Below, in pieces: positions 40,053-48,195 of a DNA stretch of 48,508 nt. This DNA is from DATDUP01 sp035290345 (GTDB lineage Bacteria; Patescibacteriota; Patescibacteriia; Magasanikbacterales; UBA922), in NCBI GenBank assembly GCA_035290345.1, contig DATDUP010000010.1, forward strand, positions 1 through 48,508, written 5' to 3'. Position 1 is the stretch's first letter, and each line of letters starts with the position of its first letter. The notes below the pieces were generated by a model, which saw only the letters and a list, made by a program, of their open reading frames with translations, did no database searches and was not told the DNA's origin. A program made the translations under genes and the position numbers.

Positions 40053-40934
40053 ATGTACAACCAGATTGATTCCAATAAACGCAAAACCGCGTTGTTAATC
40101 GCGGTCTTTCTTGTTTTTTTCCTGGCTCTAGGTTGGTTTTTAGGTGTCTATCTAGGCCATGGGTACGGTGTCTTTGCCCTTTGTCTCTTACTCTCTTTGG
40201 GTATGACCTTAGTCAGTTTTTTCCAAGGAGACAAAATCGCTCTATCTACCACCGGAGCCAAAGCTATAAACAAAGAAGACAACCCCTATGTCTATCGTCT
40301 GGTGGAAAATCTGGCCATCACCGCTGGTTTGCCTCTACCTAAAATTTACATCATTGACTCTCCGGCCATGAATGCTTTTGCCACTGGCCGCGATCCCCAA
40401 CATGCTTCTCTGGCTCTGACCACCGGCCTGATCCAAAACTTGGAGAATGAAGAGTTAGAGGGAGTAATCGCCCATGAATTGTCCCATATCCAAAATTACG
40501 ATATTCGACTGATGACCATTGTCGTTGTTTTAGTGGGGGCAATAACGCTTCTGGCCAATATCTTCTTCCGCACCCGCGGGCTGACCTCCCAACGCAATGA
40601 CAACCGCCACAACGGTCAATTAGGAGCAATTATTGCTGTCATCGGCGTTCTCTTGATTGTCCTGTCCCCGATCATTGCTGAACTAATCAAGCTGGCCATT
40701 TCCCGCAAACGAGAATTCTTGGCCGATGCCTCCGGAGTAATGCTGACCCGATATCCCGAAGGTTTGGCCAAAGCCTTGGAAAAAATAAGTCAATCCACAA
40801 TCCCTCTTAATACTGCCAACTCTGCCACCGCCCATCTCTTCATCAGCAATCCCTTTAAATCCCAATCTTGGCATCGCCTGTTTTCCACTCACCCTCCCAT
40901 TCCAGAAAGAATCGCCAAACTCCGAGGACAATAA
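40053..40934 (+). CDS. htpX: HtpX-type M48 zinc metalloprotease
   Basis: A 293-residue membrane protease. Two N-terminal helices (LLIAVFLVFFLALGWFLGVYLG and an adjoining one), the zinc motif HELSHIQNYDIRL (about 141-153), two further helices and REFLADASGVMLTRYPEGLAKALEKI with the third zinc ligand. It degrades misfolded membrane proteins and sits four bases after lemA, the usual pair. Confidence 0.95.
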   Translation: MYNQIDSNKRKTALLIAVFLVFFLALGWFLGVYLGHGYGVFALCLLLSLGMTLVSFFQGDKIALSTTGAKAINKEDNPYVYRLVENLAITAGLPLPKIYIIDSPAMNAFATGRDPQHASLALTTGLIQNLENEELEGVIAHELSHIQNYDIRLMTIVVVLVGAITLLANIFFRTRGLTSQRNDNRHNGQLGAIIAVIGVLLIVLSPIIAELIKLAISRKREFLADASGVMLTRYPEGLAKALEKISQSTIPLNTANSATAHLFISNPFKSQSWHRLFSTHPPIPERIAKLRGQ

Positions 40935-40940
40935 TAAATA

Positions 40941-41011
40941 ACGAAAAAACAGCCCAATTTGAGCTGTTTTTTGTGAGCCGTCTTTTTGAATGGTAGACGG
41001 CGAGAACCAGG
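40941..41011 (-). repeat. Terminator repeat, copy 1
   Basis: A 71-base element, identical at 69 positions to 41745-41815. On the minus strand it carries GCCGTCT/AGACGGC, then the terminator AAACAGCTC-AAATT-GGGCTGTTT and T5. It ends the gene at 41048; the plus face, with T6, may also end htpX. Confidence 0.9.
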
Positions 41012-41047
41012 AGGTTAGACAGTTAGACGGAAGGTGTAGGAACGGAT

Positions 41048-41614
41048 CTACGAACAGCGGTGGATATACGGGTACCGGCGTTCGACGAACGCCAGTGCCG
41101 GTGCTCCCAGCAGGATGGGAATGGTCCCACTCCCTCCTTGAAAAATTGACGTGCAACTCCAAAGGAGGAAGACGAACATCAGGTAGCACCAGTAGAGACT
41201 TGGCGGGTCAAACGCCACTTCTGGTCTCCAAGAATTCCCCTGGTGCCAGCTTGTCATGGCCTTCCAGGCCAGGTACGGCAGCAGAACAGCCGCGGCCGCT
41301 GCGGCTGCGAAATGCCATGGCCCCCATGCCTGGCTGGCCGTCTGCTCCCAGAAGGCGGAAAGCAACGCCGCTGCCACCCCCACGACCAGGGACGGCTGGG
41401 TGACGATCCGGCCGTACGCTGCCGCCAGCATGCTTTCCCCATGCTGGGCCAACAGCACCAAGCCGAGAGGGAACGCGAAGATCAGCAGCAGAACAACGAA
41501 ACCGGCAAGGACGACGTACATCATCACCTCCTGCCCGATGCCGGACAGAAGAAACGACCAGGTCGCCGCGATTGCTACCATCTTGAACGAATTACTGCTA
41601 ATTTCCTTCATCAT
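41048..41614 (-). CDS. Unknown GC-rich four-helix membrane protein (module A)
   Basis: A 188-residue protein with about five hydrophobic stretches, starting MMKEISSNSFKMVAIAATWS. Segments: MYVVLAGFVVLLLIFAFPLGLVLL, VVGVAAALLSAFW, HFAAAAAAAVLLPYLAWKA and LYWCYLMFVFLLWSCTSIF; tail ERRYPYIHRCS. No family recognised. The start is set by GGAGG six bases before the ATG at 41614; the frame runs open to 41701 through the promoter. A strongly GC-rich gene whose promoter and terminator are near-copies of those of module B at 41862. The alignment W-P-x...D...W-x-L and the end ERxxxLNIxHRY suggest the two proteins are distant paralogues. Confidence 0.75.
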   Translation of the reverse strand: MMKEISSNSFKMVAIAATWSFLLSGIGQEVMMYVVLAGFVVLLLIFAFPLGLVLLAQHGESMLAAAYGRIVTQPSLVVGVAAALLSAFWEQTASQAWGPWHFAAAAAAAVLLPYLAWKAMTSWHQGNSWRPEVAFDPPSLYWCYLMFVFLLWSCTSIFQGGSGTIPILLGAPALAFVERRYPYIHRCS

Positions 41615-41672
41615 GATGCACCTCCGAAGTGGCCCACCAACGGGCTGTTTTTTTACCTTCCTTGTAAAGATC

Positions 41673-41721
41673 AACCTCAAATGAACGCCGTAGTATAGCA
41701 CAAAAACCCCCTTTTGTCAAG
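41673..41721 (-). promoter_or_regulatory. Consensus promoter and leader start of module A
   Basis: TTGACA (41720-41715), 17-base spacer, TATACT (41697-41692), followed by ACGGCGTTCATTTGAGGTT. Identical at 47 of 49 positions to 42476-42524. Confidence 0.95.
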
Positions 41722-41744
41722 TTGTCAAGATGGTGATAGAAGAT

Positions 41745-41815
41745 ACGAAAAAACAGCCCAATTTGAGCTGTTTTTTGTGGACCGTCTTTTTGAATGGTAG
41801 ACGGCGAGAACCAGG
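41745..41815 (-). repeat. Terminator repeat, copy 2
   Basis: Same 71-base element as 40941-41011, downstream of module B, with GCCGTCT/AGACGGC-like stem (one arm changed by two substitutions) and the same terminator. Confidence 0.9.
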
Positions 41816-41861
41816 GATGAAACGGAAGGCAGAAGTAGCAACCAGAAAGGTCGCTGAGGGG

Positions 41862-42413
41862 TCAGATGTCAAGGTATCGGTGATCGATGTTAAGGTCCTG
41901 ATTTCTTTCGAGCCACCTCATCCCGAACATCCCCATGGCAGCCATCATGACTATCCATTGATCCGGGACAAGGTTGGCCGAAACTATGGTGCAATACAGG
42001 ACTGCATACCACAGCATCGACGCCCAATTGAACCAGTCGTCGGCTGTCGGCCACTTGCTCTTGATAGCTACCCGGTTTGAGAACCAGGCGACCCAGACAG
42101 CGAGGGCACAGACAATGGGCGTAAGGTATCGCACCCATTCCCAGCCCATGGTCGAGAGGGTAAAGAGGAAGGCATAACTACGTACCAGACCCGGCGTTCC
42201 CTGCACCGGCTCACTGGGACACCTCATGGCAGACTTCAACGCCATCGACCCCACCCTCAGCAGGGGCAGACCAATGGCCAAGATGCCGGCGATGGCTGCC
42301 ACGAGCCGGCAGTACTCGGTGTCTGACAACCCCCGAATCACGGCCTTAGCAATCGCAATCGCAAAAGCCGTATTGATGTACGTCATGACTTCGTCTTTCT
42401 CATAGTGCAACAT
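41862..42413 (-). CDS. Unknown GC-rich four-helix membrane protein (module B)
   Basis: A 183-residue protein starting MLHYEKDEVMTYINTAFA with four to five hydrophobic stretches (AAIAGILAIGLPLLRVGS, AFLFTLSTMGWEW, YLTPIVCALAVWVAWFS, MLWYAVLYCTIVSA, WIVMMAAMGMFGM) and a polar tail WLERNQDLNIDHRYLDI. Unknown family. The start is set by GGGGG four bases before the ATG at 42413; the open frame to 42476 would run into the leader. Paralogue of module A by promoter and terminator identity, and weakly by protein pattern. GC-rich codons. Confidence 0.75.
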   Translation of the reverse strand: MLHYEKDEVMTYINTAFAIAIAKAVIRGLSDTEYCRLVAAIAGILAIGLPLLRVGSMALKSAMRCPSEPVQGTPGLVRSYAFLFTLSTMGWEWVRYLTPIVCALAVWVAWFSNRVAIKSKWPTADDWFNWASMLWYAVLYCTIVSANLVPDQWIVMMAAMGMFGMRWLERNQDLNIDHRYLDI

Positions 42414-42475
42414 CTTTCCCCCTTTGGCCCGCGGCCGATAGATAGTTTCATCCGTAAATTGAATTGAAAGGTACA

Positions 42476-42524
42476 AACCTCAAATGAACGCCGTAGTATA
42501 GCACGAAAAACCCCTTTTGTCAAG
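42476..42524 (-). promoter_or_regulatory. Consensus promoter and leader start of module B
   Basis: TTGACA (42523-42518), 17-base spacer, TATACT (42500-42495), then ACGGCGTTCATTTGAGGTT, nearly identical to module A. Confidence 0.95.
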
Positions 42525-42550
42525 AGGTTTTCGTGATATTTCAGCTAATT

Positions 42551-43918
42551 CTAGCCGTTTTCTTTGATAATCTGGGATATTTCTTGAAGCTTTTTCTGCA
42601 TTATTTCTCTGGTTTGGGCTTCAAGGTTGAGCCGGAGCAAAGGTTCGGTGTTGCTCAGACGGACATTAAACCAAAAATCAGGATAGGTAAAAAGCAGCCC
42701 ATCCAAATCATTGATTACCGCATCGTGATATTTTTCCTTCAAAACTTGCAGAACTCTTTCCTTGTTTTCCACTTCAAAGTTTATTTCCCCGGGATTCGCA
42801 TATTGATCAAGTTCTGACCAAAGCGCTGACAAAGGTTTGTCTGATTGAGACAATAATTCCAAAAAGAAAAGCAGAGAAAGTTCTGGTGATTCCAAATCAT
42901 ACATGTCATGATAGTAAAGGTGGAGGGAAAGTTCGGCAGCGAATTGCCCACCTTTTTCTTTCATGATCTTCTTTATATTCGCATGCCCGACCGGGGTCAT
43001 ACCAGTTTTCGCACCCATCGCTTCCCATTTTTCCACTACGGCCCGACTCAAACGCAAATCATACCAGAGCAAGGACCCGGGATTCTTTTTTAAAATTTCT
43101 AGACCTACCAGACCACCCACAAAAGAAGCGGGCACCACCTGCCCTTTTTCGTCAACCAACCCGATCCGATCCGCATCCCCGTCTAAAGCAAAACCAAAAT
43201 CTGCCCCGGTTTCTACTACTTTCTTTTGGAGGGCTTGGAGAGTTTCCGTTTTCAAAGGATTAGCTTCATGATTGGGGAAGCGACCATCTGGTTCCAAAAA
43301 AAGATACTCCACTTCCAGCGGTAGATCCTTTATCAATTCTAAAAAAGTCACTTTAGCCATGCCATTGCCAGCATCAATAACAATCTTTTTGGGTTGAATC
43401 CTTTTCTTGTCCACCAAGCGAAAAACTCGGGTCAGATAGTCTGCCAAAGGAGAAAACTCCTCCACCACCGCGTTCTTTTTTTCTGACCACTCTTTTTTTT
43501 CCACCAAATCCCGCAATTCATTCATCCCCGTATCCTTGCCCACTGGCAGTCCAGTATTGTAGGTAAGCTTGAAACCATTAAATTGGGCTGGATTGTGACT
43601 GGCTGTCACCATGATACCGCCAGCATGTTCAGGATAGTGGGCACAAGTGAAATTGAAAAGAGGGGTAGAAGCCAGCCCAATCGTTACCACTGCCAAACCT
43701 TCATCTTGGATACCGCGAACTAGGGCTTGAGCGTAATCAATACTAGTTGGCCTCATGTCCCAACCCACGACAATTTTTTTGCCTTGCCGGTCCACACCTC
43801 GTCTTTGCAAAAGGACCACAAAAGCCCGCCCTAAATCATAGGCTAAATCAGTTGATAATTCTGTATCCGCCAAACCGCGGATGTCATAGGCTTTAAAAAT
43901 GTGAGCAGGGAAGGACAT
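42551..43918 (-). CDS. manB: Phosphomannomutase/phosphoglucomutase
   Basis: A 455-residue alpha-D-phosphohexomutase. MSFPAHIFKAYDIRGLADTEL, MVTASHNPAQFNGFKLTY with the phosphoserine (about residue 97), FALDGDADRIGLVDE (metal loop), and the C-terminal RLSNTEPLLRLNLEA phosphate-binding loop. It interconverts hexose 1- and 6-phosphates, supplying GDP-mannose or UDP-glucose for the envelope glycosyltransferases. A frame to 43945 exists; I prefer 43918. No Shine-Dalgarno site is seen. Confidence 0.92.
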   Translation of the reverse strand: MSFPAHIFKAYDIRGLADTELSTDLAYDLGRAFVVLLQRRGVDRQGKKIVVGWDMRPTSIDYAQALVRGIQDEGLAVVTIGLASTPLFNFTCAHYPEHAGGIMVTASHNPAQFNGFKLTYNTGLPVGKDTGMNELRDLVEKKEWSEKKNAVVEEFSPLADYLTRVFRLVDKKRIQPKKIVIDAGNGMAKVTFLELIKDLPLEVEYLFLEPDGRFPNHEANPLKTETLQALQKKVVETGADFGFALDGDADRIGLVDEKGQVVPASFVGGLVGLEILKKNPGSLLWYDLRLSRAVVEKWEAMGAKTGMTPVGHANIKKIMKEKGGQFAAELSLHLYYHDMYDLESPELSLLFFLELLSQSDKPLSALWSELDQYANPGEINFEVENKERVLQVLKEKYHDAVINDLDGLLFTYPDFWFNVRLSNTEPLLRLNLEAQTREIMQKKLQEISQIIKENG

Positions 43919-43934
43919 AGGGATAATATTTACT

Positions 43935-43963
43935 TTGCTAATCAACAGAAAACAGTATATAAT
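43935..43963 (+). promoter_or_regulatory. Promoter of the clpC operon
   Basis: TTGCTA (43935-43940), 17-base spacer, TATAAT (43958-43963); the transcript would begin about 40 bases before the ATG at 44012. Confidence 0.75.
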
Positions 43964-44011
43964 ATAGAGGAAAAAGAGGCAATCTGCCGGTTTTTTCGGT
44001 TAAATAGGCAT

Positions 44012-46492
44012 ATGGAACCAAACAAACTTTTAGAAAGATTCTCCACTCACCTGCGTAATGTGGTTGCCCACAGTATTTCTTTAGCCGCCACCATGGGACA
44101 GGAACTAGTCACCCCCGCCCATCTGCTCTGGACTCTTGGCCGCGAACCTGGCTCAATTGGCGCAGAAATTTTGAAAAACCTAAATGTTGATCTGGAACCA
44201 GTAAAAAAGATTTTAGATAAACAAGGAACGCGACCGCAAAAGACTGTTGGGCCGTTGATCGCCACTGTGCCTGAACTTGACGCGAAAAGTAAAAAAAGTA
44301 TTGAACTCGCGATTCTTTATGCTTTCCAACGCGCCCATGCCCATGTCGGTACTGAACATCTTTTGCTCAGTCTCCTGGAAGTGAACGACAAGGATCTAAA
44401 TGCTTTTTTTTCAACCAAACCAGAACAGAGCCGGGAAATAAAAAAACAAATTGAAATTAGTTTTAAAAATACCAGTCACTTTCCAGAATTGGAGGAAGCA
44501 GCCGGCATTATGGAACATCTGGAAGCCATGCTTGATTCCGCCCCCCTGGTCACTCCTCCCCGACCCTCAAACCGGACCGCGTCAGCTCTGGAAATCTTTA
44601 CTATTGATTTAACTGATCCGGACAAACAAAAAAATCTAGACCCCGTCATTGGTCGAGAAAAAGAAATTGAACGAATCATTAATATTCTGGCCCGCCGGAC
44701 AAAGAACAATCCAGTCCTGGTTGGTGAACCTGGCGTGGGAAAAACCGCCATTGTCGAAGGCTTAGCAAAAAAAATCTTGAACAAAGAAGTACCGGATATT
44801 TTAAAAAACAAAAGGGTGTTAGCCTTAGACATGACTTTGTTAGTGGCCGGCACTATTTATCGTGGTGAATTTGAAGCTCGTCTGAAACAAGTCATCGATG
44901 AAATCAGTCGCCTGCCCGATGTGATTCTTTTCATTGACGAACTACACAATATCATTGGTGCCGGTTCTAGCCAGGGAGCCATGGACGCAGCCAATATCCT
45001 CAAACCCGCCCTGGCTCGCGGCCTTCTCCATTGTCTGGGAGCCACCACTTATGAAGAATACAAAAAATATATAGCCGCTGATCCGGCTTTAGAACGTCGG
45101 TTTCTTCTCGTCCATGTAGAAGAACCGAGCCACCAAGAAACCATTAATATCTTGACTGGCCTCCGTCCTTTTTATGAAGATTACCACGGGGTAAAAATCT
45201 CCCCCGAAGCCACCACCGCTGCGGTCAACTTGAGCGAACGCTATATTCATGACAATTTTCTTCCTGATAAAGCTTTAGATCTCATCGACGAAGCCTGTGC
45301 CGCGGCCAAGACAAAGAAAAAATTGACGTCAGCGGAAAAACAAAGAAATACGTTAAAAGAAAAAATTCTGTCTTTGAATCGGGCTAAAGAAAACGCCTTG
45401 AGCCAAGGGGATTTGGAACAAGCACTCGTCCAACGTCAACAAATCGCAACCGCTGAAAAAGAACTAACAAATTTTTTACGAACCAGAAAAAAAACTCCTG
45501 GACCGATCATCACCGCAGCCGACATCGCCGCCATTATTGCCCAGCGCTTCAATCTTGAACCTCAGACCGTCACTCTTGATGAATTGGAAAATTTAGAAAA
45601 ACTGGAAAAACGGCTCAATGATCAAATCTTGGGACAAGAAAAAGCGATCGGAGAAATAATCCAAACCCTTAAAAAATCTGTCCTCGGACTGAAAGACCGT
45701 AGTAAACCCACCGGGGCAATGCTCTTTGTTGGTCCGAGCGGCGTTGGAAAAACTGAATTAGCAAAAATTCTGGCTCGAGAACTATATCAAGATGAAAAAG
45801 CTCTCATCCGCCTGGACATGAGCGAATTTTCTGAAGCCCATAGTACGAGCAAGCTTCTGGGCTCGCCCGCCGGATACATCGGCCACAAAGAAAGAAATCA
45901 CTTTGTGGAGGAAATAAAAAAACGGCCATATTGTGTGATTTTGTTTGATGAAATAGACAAGGCGCATCCGGATGTTCTCAAGCTTCTCCTCCAAATCCTG
46001 GATGACGGCGTCCTCACCGACAGTACGGGTAAAAAAATCCATTTTCACCATGCTCTCATCATCCTGACCACCAACTTAGGAGCCGAATTATTCAAATCTG
46101 CCGGCATCGGCTTTGGCCACCAGGAGCACAATACGCGGACGGCCATTGTCAGTCGTCTCAAAGAAAACCTGTCCCCGGCCCTGCTCAGTCGCCTTAGCAA
46201 TCTCATTATTTTTTCTCCCCTTTCTCCCGAGACAATCACCGCCATTGTCAAAAAAGAATTGATGACTTTGAATGAGAAGATCAAGGCCAACCTCCAGCTT
46301 TCTTTTCGGGCGACGACTGCGGCCGTTGACCAACTGGCCAAAGAGGCCTTCCACCCGGACTGGGGAGCACGCCAGGTCAGCACGACCATTGAAAACATTT
46401 TGGAAGATTTGCTGACTGCGGTACTCAAGAAAAAAAATCCTAAAAAAGAATTAATCTTCACGCGAACAGGTGATAAATTTTCTCTTCGTTGA
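44012..46492 (+). CDS. clpC: ClpC-type AAA+ unfoldase
   Basis: An 826-residue Clp ATPase. Clp-N domain (residues 5-150: LLERFSTHLRNVVAHSISLA, VTPAHLLWTLG), AAA1 with GEPGVGKTAIVEGLA (about 238) and LFIDELHNIIGAGSSQGAMDAANILKPALARG, a short coiled coil (KLTSAEKQRNTLKEKILSL), AAA2 with FVGPSGVGKTELAKILA (about 575) and LFDEIDKAHPDVLKLLLQ, then the D2-small end GARQVSTTIENIL. The short middle domain fits ClpC rather than ClpB. A ClpP is not in the window. First gene of an operon followed by coiled-coil and surface-type proteins (46494, 46831, 48196). A frame from 43901 exists, but 44012 gives the family N-terminus. Confidence 0.9.
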   Translation: MEPNKLLERFSTHLRNVVAHSISLAATMGQELVTPAHLLWTLGREPGSIGAEILKNLNVDLEPVKKILDKQGTRPQKTVGPLIATVPELDAKSKKSIELAILYAFQRAHAHVGTEHLLLSLLEVNDKDLNAFFSTKPEQSREIKKQIEISFKNTSHFPELEEAAGIMEHLEAMLDSAPLVTPPRPSNRTASALEIFTIDLTDPDKQKNLDPVIGREKEIERIINILARRTKNNPVLVGEPGVGKTAIVEGLAKKILNKEVPDILKNKRVLALDMTLLVAGTIYRGEFEARLKQVIDEISRLPDVILFIDELHNIIGAGSSQGAMDAANILKPALARGLLHCLGATTYEEYKKYIAADPALERRFLLVHVEEPSHQETINILTGLRPFYEDYHGVKISPEATTAAVNLSERYIHDNFLPDKALDLIDEACAAAKTKKKLTSAEKQRNTLKEKILSLNRAKENALSQGDLEQALVQRQQIATAEKELTNFLRTRKKTPGPIITAADIAAIIAQRFNLEPQTVTLDELENLEKLEKRLNDQILGQEKAIGEIIQTLKKSVLGLKDRSKPTGAMLFVGPSGVGKTELAKILARELYQDEKALIRLDMSEFSEAHSTSKLLGSPAGYIGHKERNHFVEEIKKRPYCVILFDEIDKAHPDVLKLLLQILDDGVLTDSTGKKIHFHHALIILTTNLGAELFKSAGIGFGHQEHNTRTAIVSRLKENLSPALLSRLSNLIIFSPLSPETITAIVKKELMTLNEKIKANLQLSFRATTAAVDQLAKEAFHPDWGARQVSTTIENILEDLLTAVLKKKNPKKELIFTRTGDKFSLR

Positions 46493-46493
46493 T

Positions 46494-46838
46494 ATGGACA
46501 AAGAGCAGCAATGGGCTGAACAACTCCGCCGCCAACGCTCTCAACTGAAACTACAACAGCAGGTGCCATTGGCGCAAAAAGAAAAAAATCTCCAAGAAGA
46601 AACCTCCTATCTGAAAGAGAGAATCCAGCAAGCAGTCGCCGAACAAAACCAGGCTCAAATAATTTTCTTTTTGAAAAAACTGATCCGTCTCCGAGGCAAG
46701 CAATCCCGCCAACGTTTGGATAACTATGCGGAAAAATATACCACTCCTGACAAAGAAACGATCCTGGAAGAAATTACTGATTTCTTAAATTCCTGTCACC
46801 GCTTCCTTTCCCAGGTTAACCCCTCATCCCATGGCTAA
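46494..46838 (+). CDS. Small coiled-coil protein, unknown
   Basis: A 114-residue protein starting MDKEQQWAEQLRRQRSQLKL. It is Gln-, Lys- and Glu-rich, predicted almost wholly helical and coiled-coil, with no membrane segment. The ATG at 46494 lies one base after the clpC stop codon, so the start is set by this spacing. It overlaps the next gene by eight bases. Possibly an adaptor or a partner of the following protein, which is inference. Family not recognised. Confidence 0.7.
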   Translation: MDKEQQWAEQLRRQRSQLKLQQQVPLAQKEKNLQEETSYLKERIQQAVAEQNQAQIIFFLKKLIRLRGKQSRQRLDNYAEKYTTPDKETILEEITDFLNSCHRFLSQVNPSSHG

Positions 46839-48180
46839 ACAACGAAAGGAAAAAATTTCTGCCCCGCCTTCATTACCGAACACTGAACTGGAAAACGAAC
46901 TTTTGGCGCCGATTGACGAAGAAGTGCAAGAAATCTTGGATAGCCGAGGAATAGTTTTAGAGGATTCAGAAAAAAACAAACTGGAAGAAAAAATCGCGGA
47001 ACTAGGGACAAAATTGGCTGGCCGGCCAGTTAATCCAGTCTCCTCTGTTGAATCAGCAGTAGACGAATTTACTCGTCAAGAAAATCTTCAACCCGAAAAC
47101 TTAGTTCTCGGAGACATGGCCGAAACAACTGCAGAAGCGCCCAGAAAACAACCACCAAGACAACCAGAATTTTCAACCCCGGGCAATATTGCCACGGAAG
47201 ACAGCGATCCAGAACCAGAAGAAAACGAACCAGTAGAAGAAACCGAAAAAAACAAAGAAACACAACCAGAAACTCCGACGCCCCTGACATCTCCTGCCCC
47301 AACCGGAACTATCCCCCAAGATTTAGATATTGAGAAAGGTTCGGCCCAACCATCTTCTGCCGAACCAAACCCAGATTCTGCTTCCCAACCTGAAGAAAGT
47401 GAACACGAGGACAATCCGAAATCTCCAGATCAAACCACTACGGATGAAGATGGTGATGGGGAAAGCAAAGATGAAAATGGAGAAAACGAAGAGGAGGGAG
47501 ATAATGAAGAGAACGGAGAAGAAGAACGGCCTGATTCCCAATCCCCTGGCCGTGCCCAAAAACCAGATGAGATGGTTCCTACCAGCCAATGGGGGGACCA
47601 AGAATGGGCGCAAATGAACAACTACTTAGCGGCTCAGGAACAAGAAGAACAGCAACGCCGCCAGGCCAGCGGCCAACCCGGAGACGAATCCAATGCGGCC
47701 GATCTTCCGCCTGATCAGCGCAAGAAAAAACTTTTAAATGCACTCCCCAATCTGCGCAAAGGAAAACAGATAAAAAAAATCATGGAGCTGATCAAGAAAC
47801 TGGAGAAAGAAAAAAAACTAATTACTAAAAAAAGGAAAAAACCTTTACAAGAAAAAAAACGGGCTGAACGGGCTAAAACTGGCTTAAACGTGGGGATCGC
47901 GATCCTGATTATTTTACAGGTAATCGTCATTGTAATTACTATCAGCACTTTCATCCCCTTCCTCATCGGTTTTTTCATCCCAATCATCCCCAATTTTCTT
48001 TGGGGAGTGGTTAAAACTTTGGGTTATGGAAAGAGAGCCTTGAGAGAAATGAAAGAACAATTTGAAAAAATAATCGAAGAAAAAGACAAAGACATAAGGA
48101 AATACGATCAACAAATAAAGAAAAAAAATCAGGATATCCAGCAGCTCAGTCGAGCCTTAAGAAATATCAATAAAAAATAA
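46831..48180 (+). CDS. Acidic disordered membrane protein, unknown
   Basis: A 449-residue protein. Residues 1-90 are mixed-charge helical; 95-270 are a long low-complexity acidic part (E/D/N/Q/P-rich, with runs like ENEEEGDNEENGEEE); about 295-345 are a lysine-rich helical stretch; 352-395 a hydrophobic region of about two helices (AILIILQVIVIVITI and FIPFLIGFFIPIIPNFLWG); 400-449 a C-terminal coiled coil ending in lysines. This suggests a peripheral or membrane-tethered scaffold. The ATG at 46831 overlaps the preceding gene. No family known. Confidence 0.75.
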   Translation: MAKQRKEKISAPPSLPNTELENELLAPIDEEVQEILDSRGIVLEDSEKNKLEEKIAELGTKLAGRPVNPVSSVESAVDEFTRQENLQPENLVLGDMAETTAEAPRKQPPRQPEFSTPGNIATEDSDPEPEENEPVEETEKNKETQPETPTPLTSPAPTGTIPQDLDIEKGSAQPSSAEPNPDSASQPEESEHEDNPKSPDQTTTDEDGDGESKDENGENEEEGDNEENGEEERPDSQSPGRAQKPDEMVPTSQWGDQEWAQMNNYLAAQEQEEQQRRQASGQPGDESNAADLPPDQRKKKLLNALPNLRKGKQIKKIMELIKKLEKEKKLITKKRKKPLQEKKRAERAKTGLNVGIAILIILQVIVIVITISTFIPFLIGFFIPIIPNFLWGVVKTLGYGKRALREMKEQFEKIIEEKDKDIRKYDQQIKKKNQDIQQLSRALRNINKK

Positions 48181-48195
48181 AATAACCAAGACCTT

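Noticed and set aside
41243..41698. Overlapping plus-strand frames opposite module A
   Set aside because: Shadows of the GC-rich membrane gene; they cross its promoter.
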